Origin: a virus | DNA length: 40,150 nucleotides | Virus record (IMG/VR): IMGVR_UViG_3300005613_000161 | Span: 1-40,150 of that record | Reading direction: 5' to 3' (one strand) | Shown here: positions 20,835-29,641 of the stretch, in pieces | Position numbering within the stretch: the first letter of the stretch is position 1 | Layout of the letters: each line of letters starts with the position of its first letter | The notes under the pieces: model-generated | What the model was told of the DNA's origin: nothing | Seen by the model: only the letters and a program-made list of their open reading frames with translations | Database searches by the model: none | Position numbers and translations under genes: made by a program

Positions 20835-20958
20835 AAAGGTCATCAGCGAGAACATCGCCACTGAAGTTAAATCTGGCAAGCCACAAGACCAGGCTATCGC
20901 CATTGCTATGAGTAAAGCCGGTAAAGGCAAGAAGAAACCAAAGAAAGGGGCTAAGTAA
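20809..20958 (+). CDS. Small lysine-rich protein (DUF6496-like)
   Basis: A 49-residue frame: [20 protein letters not shown], then [20 protein letters not shown] and a tail of lysines. The pattern 'SKK-x-IS-NI-x-TE-V... GKP-x-x-QA-x-AIA' is that of DUF6496 proteins near phage packaging genes. Highly basic, so DNA binding is possible. It starts within the end of the HslV-like gene (AGAGAG upstream) and its stop overlaps the next ATG (TAATG). Confidence 0.72.
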   Translation: MPLKKGKSKKVISENIATEVKSGKPQDQAIAIAMSKAGKGKKKPKKGAK

Positions 20959-21290
20959 TGGCAATCACATCCATGCAGACAGCTACCGCCGGTTCGGTGG
21001 CAAACCTGATTCCAGTGGTTAAGTCGCATATCGCAGCATCACGCTTCCCTCAAGGCGGTTTGGTTGGCGTTCATGCCACTCCCACCAAGACCGAGTATTT
21101 CCAAGTGGTCGCTGCCGGTGGCGCTACAGCAACTGACTACGACATCGTGGTTAGCTCTGACCGCGCCGACTTCACCATTAAGTGCAACGCGAAGATCGCC
21201 GCTGGCTTCCTGCCATTGGGTGACATGAGTGTTATCCAGTTAACCCCTGGCCGTATGGTTGAGTACGCTCAGGCATTCACTAAGGCGTAA
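20958..21290 (+). CDS. Hypothetical 110-residue protein before terS
   Basis: No family recognised. It starts [21 protein letters not shown] and is rich in Ala, Gly, Thr and Val with regular strands (EYFQVVAAGG, YDIVVSSDRADFTIKCNAKI), like a small beta-sandwich or a structural protein. TAATG couples it to the lysine-rich gene, and terS starts 2 bp after it. Candidate roles are capsid decoration or a packaging accessory, from context only. Confidence 0.65.
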   Translation: MAITSMQTATAGSVANLIPVVKSHIAASRFPQGGLVGVHATPTKTEYFQVVAAGGATATDYDIVVSSDRADFTIKCNAKIAAGFLPLGDMSVIQLTPGRMVEYAQAFTKA

Positions 21291-21292
21291 TT

Positions 21293-21736
21293 ATGGCTCG
21301 CCCAACAAAGTATCAAGAGGCGTATGCCGAGCAGGCTCGCAAATTGTGCTTGCTGGGCTATACCGACGCAGAACTTGCTAGCTTCTTCGAGGTTAGCGAG
21401 GCAACGATCAACAACTGGAAGCTCGAACACCCTGAGTTTTTAGAGTCCATAAAAAAGGGAAAGGCTGTAGCTGATGGGGAAGTGGCAAGCACCCTGTTCA
21501 ATAGGGCAATTGGCTACACGGCAAAAGAAAAGCGAGAAGAGAAAACCGCTGACGGGTTCAAGGATGTAGATGCAGAGAAGCATGTGCCTGGCGATGTAAC
21601 GGCGATGATCTTCTGGCTTAAGAACAGGCAGAAAGATAAGTGGAGAGAGAAGCAGGATGTTAACCATACATCCGACGACGGCTCCATGACGCCAAAAGCA
21701 CCGGTGTATAACGTGGTGAAAAGCGAGACGCAATGA
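21293..21736 (+). CDS. terS: Terminase small subunit
   Basis: 147 residues. An N-terminal helix-turn-helix (GYTDAELASFFEVSEATINNWKLEHPEF, about 22-50) for the pac site is followed by an oligomerisation part (GEVASTLFNRAIGYT...) and the common VTAMIFWLKNRQKDKWREKQD segment. It directly precedes the large subunit, overlapping by 4 bp. It selects viral DNA for headful packaging. It is of the general small-terminase HTH type rather than a close copy of P22 gp3. Confidence 0.9.
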   Translation: MARPTKYQEAYAEQARKLCLLGYTDAELASFFEVSEATINNWKLEHPEFLESIKKGKAVADGEVASTLFNRAIGYTAKEKREEKTADGFKDVDAEKHVPGDVTAMIFWLKNRQKDKWREKQDVNHTSDDGSMTPKAPVYNVVKSETQ

Positions 21737-23208
21737 CAGATCAATGCAGCATTCCTGAAGCGTTTGAGGAATACCTGCAGCCAGCCAGATTTAAAGTTGC
21801 TCATGGCGGCCGAGGTTCTGCCAAGACGCGAACGTTCATAACAATCCTCCTCAATAACGTCATCTATCACGGATGGAAGCTTATCTGTTTTCGCGAGTAC
21901 ATGAAGTCCATTAAGGAATCATGCTATGCGGAAATCGTTGAAGAGATTAATCGCCGCAACTTGCACTCACTGGTGACGGTTAATAAGACTGAAATATTCG
22001 CCAATAGCGGTGGACGCATCAGCTTCGATTTCTTGCGGCTTAACGTGGAAAACATCAAGGGTTACGCAAACTTCGACGCCGCGCTTGTAGAGGAAGCCGA
22101 GAACGTATCCAAGGATTCATGGGAAACACTTATCCCAACGGTACGTAAAGAGTATTACAGCGATGAGTATGGGCGGATAGTTGAGTCAGAGATATGGGTG
22201 GCATACAACCCGAAAAACAGGCTCAGTGATACTCATCAGCGATTTGTTACCAATCGCATCTACCCAGACTATGACGAAAACGGTAATCGCTACTGCATCG
22301 TTAAGCAGATCAACTACACCGCCAATCCATGGTTCCCGGAAACTCTCCGCAGGGATATGGAGATTATGAAGAAGGCTAATCATGAGCTTTACCGGCATGT
22401 GTACCTTGGTGAGCCCGTGGGAGCGTCAGAGATGGCAATTATCAAGTTTGAATGGTTAGAGGCTGCAACTGACGCGCATATCAAACTCGGATGGAAAGCA
22501 AAAGGCGCGGTGATTGTTGCGCATGACCCATCAGATACAGGTCCAGACGCTAAGGGCTATGCGATGCGGCATGGTTCGGTAGTTAAGCGCATTCAGGAAG
22601 GTATCCATATGGATATCAACGAAGGTGCAGACTGGGCTGCTGATTTGGCTATTAGTGACAACGCAGATCACTTCCTCTGGGATGGTGATGGCCTCGGCGC
22701 TGGATTGCGTCGTCAGGTTACTGACTCATTCGCCGGTAAGAAGATCACCGCGACCATGTTCAAGGGGAGCGAATCTCCGTTCGATGAGGATGCGCCGTAT
22801 CAGTCCGGGGCTTGGGCTGATGAAGTGGTGCAGGGCGACAATATCCGCACTATCGGCGACGTGTTCCGCAACAAGCGCGCTCAGTTCTACTACACCCTGG
22901 CTGACAGGCTCTATCTGACGTACCGCGCCGTTGTTCACGGTGATTACGCAGACCCTGACAGCATGCTGAGCTTCGACAAGGAAGCTATCGGCGAGAAGAT
23001 GCTTGAGAAGGCATTCGCTGAACTCACGCAGATACAGCGCAAATTCAATGGCAACGGAAAGCTTGAGCTTATGACGAAGGTAGACATGAAGCAAAAGCTC
23101 GGCATCCCGTCACCTAACCTGGCCGACGCCCTGATGATGTGCATGCATTGTCCGGCGATGGCGCCAGAAGAAACGGAAATCTACGTTCCCTCATCCTCCG
23201 GTTGGTAA
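21733..23208 (+). CDS. terL: Terminase large subunit
   Basis: 491 residues, the packaging ATPase and nuclease. The Walker A region is GGRGSAKT (25-32), Walker B ALVEEAE (117-123). The RNase H-like nuclease has D266 (AHDPSDTG), D318/D320 (WDGDGLGAG) and D465 (NLADALMM). It belongs to the Terminase_3 (PBSX/Sf6-like) group. Together with TerS and portal it pumps DNA and cuts when the head is full. Confidence 0.96.
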   Translation: MTDQCSIPEAFEEYLQPARFKVAHGGRGSAKTRTFITILLNNVIYHGWKLICFREYMKSIKESCYAEIVEEINRRNLHSLVTVNKTEIFANSGGRISFDFLRLNVENIKGYANFDAALVEEAENVSKDSWETLIPTVRKEYYSDEYGRIVESEIWVAYNPKNRLSDTHQRFVTNRIYPDYDENGNRYCIVKQINYTANPWFPETLRRDMEIMKKANHELYRHVYLGEPVGASEMAIIKFEWLEAATDAHIKLGWKAKGAVIVAHDPSDTGPDAKGYAMRHGSVVKRIQEGIHMDINEGADWAADLAISDNADHFLWDGDGLGAGLRRQVTDSFAGKKITATMFKGSESPFDEDAPYQSGAWADEVVQGDNIRTIGDVFRNKRAQFYYTLADRLYLTYRAVVHGDYADPDSMLSFDKEAIGEKMLEKAFAELTQIQRKFNGNGKLELMTKVDMKQKLGIPSPNLADALMMCMHCPAMAPEETEIYVPSSSGW

Positions 23209-23210
23209 AC

Positions 23211-25337
23211 ATGGCAGAGACATTAGAGAAAAAACATGAGCGCGTCATGCTCAGGTTTGACCGCGCCTATACGCCCCAGCAAGACGTGCGCGAGAAGTGC
23301 ATCGAAGCTACGCGATTCGCTCGTGTCCCTGGCGGTCAATGGGAAGGAGCAACAGCAGCGGGAACCAAGCTTGACGACCAGTTTGAGAAATACCCGAAGT
23401 TTGAAATCAACAAGGTGGCCACTGAGCTTAACCGCATCATTGCTGAGTACCGGAACAACCGCATCACTGTGAAGTTTCGCCCTGGCGACCGTGAGGCAAG
23501 CGAAGAGCTGGCCAACAAGCTGAATGGTCTGTTTCGTGCAGACTATGAAGAGACCGATGGCGGCGAGGCTTGCGATAACGCATTTGATGATGCAGCTACC
23601 GGCGGCTTTGGCTGCTTCCGCCTGACATCGATGCTGGTCAATGAATACGACCCGATGGACGAACGGCAGCGCATCGCTATCGAGCCGATATACGACCCAT
23701 CTCGCTCAGTTTGGTTTGACCCTGACGCGAAGAAATACGACAAGTCAGATGCGCTGTGGGCGTTCTGCATGTACTCGCTTTCTCCTGAGAAGTACGAGGC
23801 GGAATATGGCAAAACTCCGCCTGCATCTCTCGATATTTCTACGTCTTCGCTATGGAATTATGACTGGTTTCAGCCAGAAGTCGTTTATATCGCCAAGTAT
23901 TACGAAGTGCGCAAGGAATCTGTTGATGTTATCAGCTATCAGCAGCCGCTGACTGGGGAAATCGCTACTTACGACAGCGATCAAATCGAAGACATCGAGG
24001 ATGAGCTGGCTGAGGCTGGATTCGTAGAGGTTGCTCGCCGCTCAGTGAAGCGCCGCCGCGTCTATGTGTCAGTGGTTGACGGCCAGAACTTCCTCGAGAA
24101 GCCTCGCCGCATCCCTGGTGAGCATATCCCGCTTATTCCGGTATATGGCAAGCGTTGGTTTATCGACGACATTGAGCGCGTTGAAGGCCACATTGCCAAG
24201 GCCATGGACCCGCAACGACTCTACAACCTACAGGTTTCGATGCTTGCTGATACGGCAGCTCAAGACCCTGGACAGATTCCTATCGTCGGCATGGAGCAAA
24301 TCAGAGGGCTAGAAAAACACTGGGAAGCGCGCAATAAGAAGCGTCCAGCGTTCCTTCCTCTGCGTGAGGTAAAGGATAAGGCAGGTAATATCATCGCCGG
24401 TGCTACGCCAGCAGGCTATACGCAGCCAGCAGTGATGAACCAGGCATTGGCAGCGCTGCTGCAGCAGACCAGCGCTGACATTCAGGAAGTAACCGGCGGC
24501 AGCCAGGCAATGCAGCAGATGCCGAGCAACGTAGCCCAGGAAACGGTAAACAACCTGATGAACCGCGCCGACATGGCATCGTTCATCTACCTTGACAACA
24601 TGGCTAAGAGCCTGAAGCGTGCCGGTGAAGTCTGGCTGTCTATGGCTCGAGAAGTTTACGGTTCAGAGCGTGAAGTTCGCGTGGTTAACGAAGACGGCAC
24701 CGATGACATCGCGCTAATGAATGCGCAGGTTGTTGATCGCCAAACTGGCAGAGTGGTAGCGCTGAACGACCTATCTACTGGGCGCTATGACGTCACTGTT
24801 GATGTTGGCCCAAGCTATACGGCAAGACGCGATGCTACTGTGTCTGTGCTGACCAACGTCCTCAACTCTATGTTGCCAACCGATCCGCTGAGGCCTGCTA
24901 TCCAAGGAATCATCATGGATAACCTGGACGGTGAAGGGCTGGAAGACTTCAAAGAGTTCAACCGCAAGCAGCTTCTGACCTCTGGTATCGCTAAGCCGCG
25001 AAATCAGGAAGAGCAGCAGATCGTCCAGCAGGCGCAGATGGCAGCGCAGAGCCAGCCTAACCCTGAAATGGTTCTGGCACAGGCTCAGATGGTTGCGGCC
25101 GAGGCAGAGAACAAGAAGGCTGATAACGCGACGCGTGAAACCGTCATTAAAGCGTTCACAGCCCAGCAGGATGCTCAGGAAAGTCAGGCTAACGTTGTCT
25201 ACAAACTTTCCCAGGCACAGAACATCAACAAGAAAGGGGTTATGGATGCAATTCAGCTCCTGAACGACCTTCTTAAATCCCAGCAAGAACAAATCCCCAC
25301 ATCACCACAGTCACCGGCAGACTCAATGCCGAGTTAA
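23211..25337 (+). CDS. Portal protein (P22 gp1-like)
   Basis: 708 residues from ATG 23211, close to P22 gp1 (725). It starts MAETLEKKHERVMLRFDRAYTPQQD and has the P22-type body (NRITVKFRPGDREAS.., IPLIPVYGKRWFIDD). The C-terminal 120 residues are a Gln/Ala-rich helix that forms the barrel inside the head in P22. The dodecamer sits at one vertex, binding terminase, then gp4. The frame opens from 23139 inside terL, but the family start is at 23211, 2 bp after the terL stop. Confidence 0.95.
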   Translation: MAETLEKKHERVMLRFDRAYTPQQDVREKCIEATRFARVPGGQWEGATAAGTKLDDQFEKYPKFEINKVATELNRIIAEYRNNRITVKFRPGDREASEELANKLNGLFRADYEETDGGEACDNAFDDAATGGFGCFRLTSMLVNEYDPMDERQRIAIEPIYDPSRSVWFDPDAKKYDKSDALWAFCMYSLSPEKYEAEYGKTPPASLDISTSSLWNYDWFQPEVVYIAKYYEVRKESVDVISYQQPLTGEIATYDSDQIEDIEDELAEAGFVEVARRSVKRRRVYVSVVDGQNFLEKPRRIPGEHIPLIPVYGKRWFIDDIERVEGHIAKAMDPQRLYNLQVSMLADTAAQDPGQIPIVGMEQIRGLEKHWEARNKKRPAFLPLREVKDKAGNIIAGATPAGYTQPAVMNQALAALLQQTSADIQEVTGGSQAMQQMPSNVAQETVNNLMNRADMASFIYLDNMAKSLKRAGEVWLSMAREVYGSEREVRVVNEDGTDDIALMNAQVVDRQTGRVVALNDLSTGRYDVTVDVGPSYTARRDATVSVLTNVLNSMLPTDPLRPAIQGIIMDNLDGEGLEDFKEFNRKQLLTSGIAKPRNQEEQQIVQQAQMAAQSQPNPEMVLAQAQMVAAEAENKKADNATRETVIKAFTAQQDAQESQANVVYKLSQAQNINKKGVMDAIQLLNDLLKSQQEQIPTSPQSPADSMPS

Positions 25338-25350
25338 CCAGGAGTAATCA

Positions 25351-26238
25351 ATGGAAAGCGAACTGATCATCGACGGTCAGGTTATTGACCTGTCTGAAAA
25401 ACAGGAAAAAGCCGAAGAAGTAATCACTGAAGCAAAGGAAAATCCTGAGAATAAATCACAGGAAGAGCCAGAGCAGAAAGAGAAAAAGGCCGAAAGTGAA
25501 CAGCCAGAAGAGCAGCCAGAGGATTACTCACTGCAAATCGGTGATGAAGAAATTAGCCTCAACCCTGAAGAAGACGATCACATTGATGGGCAGCCAGCTC
25601 CTCAATGGGTGAAAGAGCTTCGCAAGGGCTTCAAAGAAACACAGAAAGAAAACCGGGAGCTACGCCGCCAGCTTGAGCAGATTCAATCCAAGCCAGCAGA
25701 AGCGCAGCAACCACAATCAGACGTTATTCCTCCAAAGCCGACCCTTGAGTCGTGCGAGTACGACGAAGCAGCGTTTGAGCAGGCGATGACTGATTGGCAT
25801 GAGAAGAAAGGCCGTGCTGAGCAGGTTAAACAACAGCAGCAACGTCAGCAGCAGGAATTGCAGCAACGACTAACACAGCGCCTTACGAAGCATCAGGAGC
25901 GAGCAGCAAAGCTTCCGGTGAAAGACTATCGCGAGATGGAAGACATCGTTCGCCAGGAGATTCCGGTTATCCAACAGGAAATCTTGATTCATGCCGCCGA
26001 CGAAGGTTCTGAGCTCGTTGCTTATGCGCTGGGCAAGAACCAACAACTACGCCAGCGTGTAGCCGCTGAGACAGACCCAATTCGCGCAGCATTCCTCTTA
26101 GGCCAGATTAGCCAGCAAGTTAAGTTGGCACCGAAGCCTAAGAAAGCCATCAAGCCAGAGCCGGAGGTTCGTGGTGGCGGCGCTGATGCGAAACAAGATG
26201 ATTTCAACAAACTCTGCCCCGGCGCTAAAATCGAATAA
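25351..26238 (+). CDS. Scaffolding protein (P22 gp8-like)
   Basis: 295 residues, very acidic and helical, with a glutamate/lysine-rich first third (EEVITEAKENPENKSQEEP...), a Gln-rich coiled-coil middle (QVKQQQQRQQQELQQRL) and a basic C-terminus ending VKLAPKPKKAIKPEP...KLCPGAKIE. In P22 the basic C-terminal helix-turn-helix binds coat. Length and position between portal and coat match gp8 (303 residues). It guides procapsid assembly and leaves before packaging, with no protease needed. Confidence 0.92.
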   Translation: MESELIIDGQVIDLSEKQEKAEEVITEAKENPENKSQEEPEQKEKKAESEQPEEQPEDYSLQIGDEEISLNPEEDDHIDGQPAPQWVKELRKGFKETQKENRELRRQLEQIQSKPAEAQQPQSDVIPPKPTLESCEYDEAAFEQAMTDWHEKKGRAEQVKQQQQRQQQELQQRLTQRLTKHQERAAKLPVKDYREMEDIVRQEIPVIQQEILIHAADEGSELVAYALGKNQQLRQRVAAETDPIRAAFLLGQISQQVKLAPKPKKAIKPEPEVRGGGADAKQDDFNKLCPGAKIE

Positions 26239-26249
26239 GGAACAGCTAA

Positions 26250-27524
26250 ATGGCTACCAATGATTTAAACAGTAACGTCAGTCAAATCGTCCTGAAAAAA
26301 TTCCTGCCTGGTTTCATGTCCGACCTGGTATTGGCAAAGACCGTCGATCGTCAATTGCTGGCTGGGGAAATCAACTCCAATACCGGCGATAGCGTAAGCT
26401 TCAAACGTCCGCATCAGTTCTCATCTCTGCGCACTCCTACCGGCGACATCTCCGGGCAGGCGAAGAACAACCTGATTTCCGGTAAGGCAACTGGCCGCGT
26501 CGGCAACTACATCACCGTTGCCGTCGAGTATCAGCAACTTGAAGAGGCAATCAAGCTGAACCAGCTGGAAGAAATCCTGGCTCCGGTTCGCCAGCGCATC
26601 GTAACTGACCTGGAGACTGAGCTGGCCAAGTTCATGATGAACAACGGCGCACTGGCTCTGGGTAGCCCCAATACCCCGATCAATAAATGGTCTGATGTGG
26701 CTCAAACCGCATCCTTCCTGAAGGATTTGGGCGTCGTTGAGGGTGAGAACTATGCGGTAATGGATCCGTGGTCAGCTCAGCGCCTGGCAGACGCGCAATC
26801 TGGTCTGCACGCTGCCGACCAACTGGTTCGCACCGCCTGGGAAAATGCGCAGATCTCCACTAACTTCGGCGGTATCCGCGCGCTGATGTCTAATGGCCTG
26901 GCATCCCGTACGCAAGGTGCATTCGGTGGCACGCTGACGGTGCAAACAGCTCCGACCGTGACCTATAACGCGGTGAAAGACACCTATCAGTTCCAGGTAA
27001 CACTGACCGGCGCAACTGCATCTGTAACTGGCTTCCTGAAAGCTGGCGACCAGATTAAGTTCACTAACACCTACTGGCTGCAGCAGCAGAGCAAGCAAGT
27101 GCTTTATAACGGTTCTGCGCCAATCAGCTTCACCGCAACCGTTCTGGCCGATGCGAACTCCACCGCCGGTGGCGCAGTGACAGTTACTCTGTCAGGCGTG
27201 CCGATTTACGACACCACCAACTCACAGTACAACGCAGTAAGCCGTCAGGTTGCAGCTGGTGATGCGGTAACTGTAATCGGCACTGCAAGCCAGACCATGA
27301 AGCCGAACCTGTTCTACAACAAGTTCTTCTGCGGCCTGGGTACCATTCCTCTGCCAAAACTGAACAGCATCGACTCTGCAGTCGCAACTTACGAAGGCTT
27401 CTCTATCCGCGTACACAAATACTCGGATGGCGATGCTAACGTGCAGAAAATGCGTTTCGACCTGCTGCCAGCCTACGTGTGCTTCAACCCACACATGGGC
27501 GGCCAGTTCTTCGGCAATCCGTAA
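26250..27524 (+). CDS. Major coat protein (P22 gp5-like)
   Basis: 424 residues (P22 gp5 430). The start MATNDLNSNVSQIVLKKFLPGF matches the P22 coat family with its HK97 fold, and an inserted Ig-like domain is expected in the region of about 225-345 (GGTLTVQTAPTVTYNAVKD...). A strong AAGGA ribosome site and a regular, G+C-balanced codon choice fit high expression. A terminator-like hairpin follows the gene. Confidence 0.95.
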   Translation: MATNDLNSNVSQIVLKKFLPGFMSDLVLAKTVDRQLLAGEINSNTGDSVSFKRPHQFSSLRTPTGDISGQAKNNLISGKATGRVGNYITVAVEYQQLEEAIKLNQLEEILAPVRQRIVTDLETELAKFMMNNGALALGSPNTPINKWSDVAQTASFLKDLGVVEGENYAVMDPWSAQRLADAQSGLHAADQLVRTAWENAQISTNFGGIRALMSNGLASRTQGAFGGTLTVQTAPTVTYNAVKDTYQFQVTLTGATASVTGFLKAGDQIKFTNTYWLQQQSKQVLYNGSAPISFTATVLADANSTAGGAVTVTLSGVPIYDTTNSQYNAVSRQVAAGDAVTVIGTASQTMKPNLFYNKFFCGLGTIPLPKLNSIDSAVATYEGFSIRVHKYSDGDANVQKMRFDLLPAYVCFNPHMGGQFFGNP

Positions 27525-27529
27525 TCAAG

Positions 27530-27553
27530 AGGGGCTTCGGCCCCTTTATTTTT
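27530..27553 (+). terminator. Hairpin terminator or attenuator after coat
   Basis: GGGGC-TTCG-GCCCC (27531-27544), a UUCG-capped stem, is followed by TTTATTTTT. It lies 7 bp after the coat stop, with the next gene starting 20 bp further on. As Q-modified polymerase passes terminators, it probably acts as partial attenuator or protects the 3' end of the coat message. Confidence 0.8.
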
Positions 27554-27563
27554 AGGAGGCGAA

Positions 27564-27749
27564 ATGGATCGCATGAGCATCTTTATGGCTGCCGATAACG
27601 AAGCCGGCCATGTTCAGGCTGTAATCGCAGAGAAAGACTTCCCAATTTACGAAAAGCTCGGCTTTGTGGCTTCCGTTGACGACATTAAGCCGGTTGTTAA
27701 ACGTGGGCGCAAGGCGGCTGACAATGGCAACGACTCTGACAAAGGGTGA
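27564..27749 (+). CDS. Hypothetical 61-residue protein between coat and gp4
   Basis: Starts MDRMSIFMAADNEAGHVQAVIAEKDF and ends with a charged tail (VKRGRKAADNGNDSDKG). A good GGAGG ribosome site is present. It overlaps gp4 by 26 bp. Resembles small 'head-completion neighbour' proteins found after coat genes in phages, but I recognise no family. Confidence 0.7.
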   Translation: MDRMSIFMAADNEAGHVQAVIAEKDFPIYEKLGFVASVDDIKPVVKRGRKAADNGNDSDKG

Positions 27750-28206
27750 GATCGTCTTATTCGCTCTCAGAAAACCCGCAGTAGCTTCAAACGCAACTCT
27801 AACCGATGTAGCGCCTCAATCTGTCGAGGATGCCATTCATGACCTCGAAGACATGATCGCCGAGTGGATGATCAATCCCGGGAACGTAGGTTATTTGTTC
27901 GCGGCGGATGGCGAGGAGCCGTTACCAGACGATGACTCTGGACTGCCGCGCAAATACAAGCATGCAGTTGGCTATCAGCTAATCCTCCGCATGCTGTCTG
28001 ATTATGGCGTAGAGCCATCGCCTCAAGTTCTGACTAATGCTCAGCGCTCATATGACGCGCTTCTGACTGATACGCTCGTTGTTCCTTCGATGTGCCGCCG
28101 AGGAGATTTCCCGCTTGGGCAGGGCAACAAATACGACGTGTTTACCATCGACCGATATTACCCAGGCGATCTTCCGCCGATTGACGGCGATATTCCAAAT
28201 CAGTAG
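27724..28206 (+). CDS. Tail accessory factor gp4-like
   Basis: 160 residues from ATG 27724 (P22 gp4 166). It starts MATTLTKGEIVLFALRKPAVASNATL and holds SVEDAIHDLEDMIAEWM, matching the gp4 family. In P22, twelve copies bind below the portal and form the platform for the tailspikes and gp10; gp4 also has reported peptidoglycan-cleaving activity. The longer frame from 27664 is not the family start. Confidence 0.9.
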   Translation: MATTLTKGEIVLFALRKPAVASNATLTDVAPQSVEDAIHDLEDMIAEWMINPGNVGYLFAADGEEPLPDDDSGLPRKYKHAVGYQLILRMLSDYGVEPSPQVLTNAQRSYDALLTDTLVVPSMCRRGDFPLGQGNKYDVFTIDRYYPGDLPPIDGDIPNQ

Positions 28207-28213
28207 GTGACAC

Positions 28214-29641
28214 ATGCCAATCCAAAAGCTGCCATTAGCCAAAGGCCTTGGCAAAGACTACCGCAATGCTGATTACGTCGATTTGCTTCCTGTGAACATG
28301 CTGGCGACTCCGAAAGAGGTTCTGAATGCATCAGGGTATCTTCGCTCTTTCCCAGGCGTAGCGAAGCGTTCAGACGTTTCTGGAGTATCCCGCGGGGTGG
28401 AGTACAACACAGTTCAAAATATTCCGTATCGTGTTGCTGGAGGGAAGATCTATCGAGGTGGCAATGAGCGAGGTGATGTAGCGGGAGATAAGCGTGTAAG
28501 CATGGCCCATAGCGCTACCAGTCAGGCGGTAGCAGCCAATGGAGCGATGACGCTTTATCGATACGATGGCACGATTAAAACCCTGGATAACTGGCCGCCA
28601 AATGTAGGCGGAACTGACTTTGCTCAATACGACATTGGCAGTGTCAGAGATATCTGCCGGGCCCGTGGCCGTTATGTATGGGTTAAAGACGGCACTCAGA
28701 CCTTCGGCGTAACAGACCTTGAGGATGAATCACACCCTGACAGATTCCGTCCGTTCTATACGGCAGAGAGTCAGCCCGATGGCATTATTGGTTGTGGCGT
28801 GTGGCGTGACTTCGTCGTGATGTTTGGTAGTAGCACTATCGAGTATTTCTCTCTATCTGGGTCAGCTGACGCAACAGCACCGATTTATGTGGCGCAGCCA
28901 TCATTAATGGTGCAGAGGGGAATCGCTGGAACTTACTGCAAAGCTGAGTTCATGGATTCTTTCGCGTTCATCAGCCATCAGTCTACCGGAGCACCCTCCA
29001 TCTACATGATCAACAACGGGCAAGCCTCGCAGATTGCCACTGCAACGGTGGAAAAGGTATTGCGCAGCTACACGGCTGACGAGCTTGCTACTGGCGTGCT
29101 GGAGTCAATTCGGTTTGATAGCCATGAACTGCTGATCGCCCATCTTCCTCGCCACGTCCTGTGTTACGACGCCACAGCCAGCCAAAGCGGCCCGCAGTGG
29201 TGCATTTTGAAAACCGGCCTATTTGATGACGTTCATCGCGCCATTGATTATGTTTTCGAAGGCAATCAGGTAACGGTTGGGGACAAGCTAGAGGCTGTCA
29301 CCGGCGCGCTTAAATTCGACTCATCCGCGCAATACGACAAGCAAGCTGAGCATCTGCTATTCACGCCGATGTTTAAGGCCGATAACGCCAGGGTGTTCGA
29401 CTTTGAGCTCGAGTCTGCAACTGGAGTGTCTCAGTGGGCGGAGCGCCTTTTCATCTCCGCGACTGTTGATGGCTCAAACTACGGCCGAGAGCAAATGGTC
29501 GATTACAACGCTCCATTCATCTACGACAAGCGCGCTATATGGCGTCGTGTAGGTCGCGTAAGGAAAAATATCGGCTTCAAGGTTCGCGTGATTACCCGCT
29601 CGCCGGTAACTCTATCGGACTGCTCATTGAGGATTGAATGA
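28214..29641 (+). CDS. Packaged-DNA stabilisation protein gp10-like
   Basis: 475 residues (P22 gp10 472) starting MPIQKLPLAKGLGKDYRNADYVDLLPVNML, typical for the hub protein that assembles after gp4 and closes the tail channel. Mostly beta structure with repeated DGTIKTL and FGVTD strands. An AGGTG ribosome site precedes it. The stop overlaps the gp26 start. Confidence 0.93.
   Translation: MPIQKLPLAKGLGKDYRNADYVDLLPVNMLATPKEVLNASGYLRSFPGVAKRSDVSGVSRGVEYNTVQNIPYRVAGGKIYRGGNERGDVAGDKRVSMAHSATSQAVAANGAMTLYRYDGTIKTLDNWPPNVGGTDFAQYDIGSVRDICRARGRYVWVKDGTQTFGVTDLEDESHPDRFRPFYTAESQPDGIIGCGVWRDFVVMFGSSTIEYFSLSGSADATAPIYVAQPSLMVQRGIAGTYCKAEFMDSFAFISHQSTGAPSIYMINNGQASQIATATVEKVLRSYTADELATGVLESIRFDSHELLIAHLPRHVLCYDATASQSGPQWCILKTGLFDDVHRAIDYVFEGNQVTVGDKLEAVTGALKFDSSAQYDKQAEHLLFTPMFKADNARVFDFELESATGVSQWAERLFISATVDGSNYGREQMVDYNAPFIYDKRAIWRRVGRVRKNIGFKVRVITRSPVTLSDCSLRIE

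Noticed and set aside
24771-25292. Minus-strand open frame of 173 codons within the portal gene
   Set aside because: Antisense to the helical, Gln/Ala-rich portal C-terminus; no promoter or ribosome site and no known gene there in P22-like phages.
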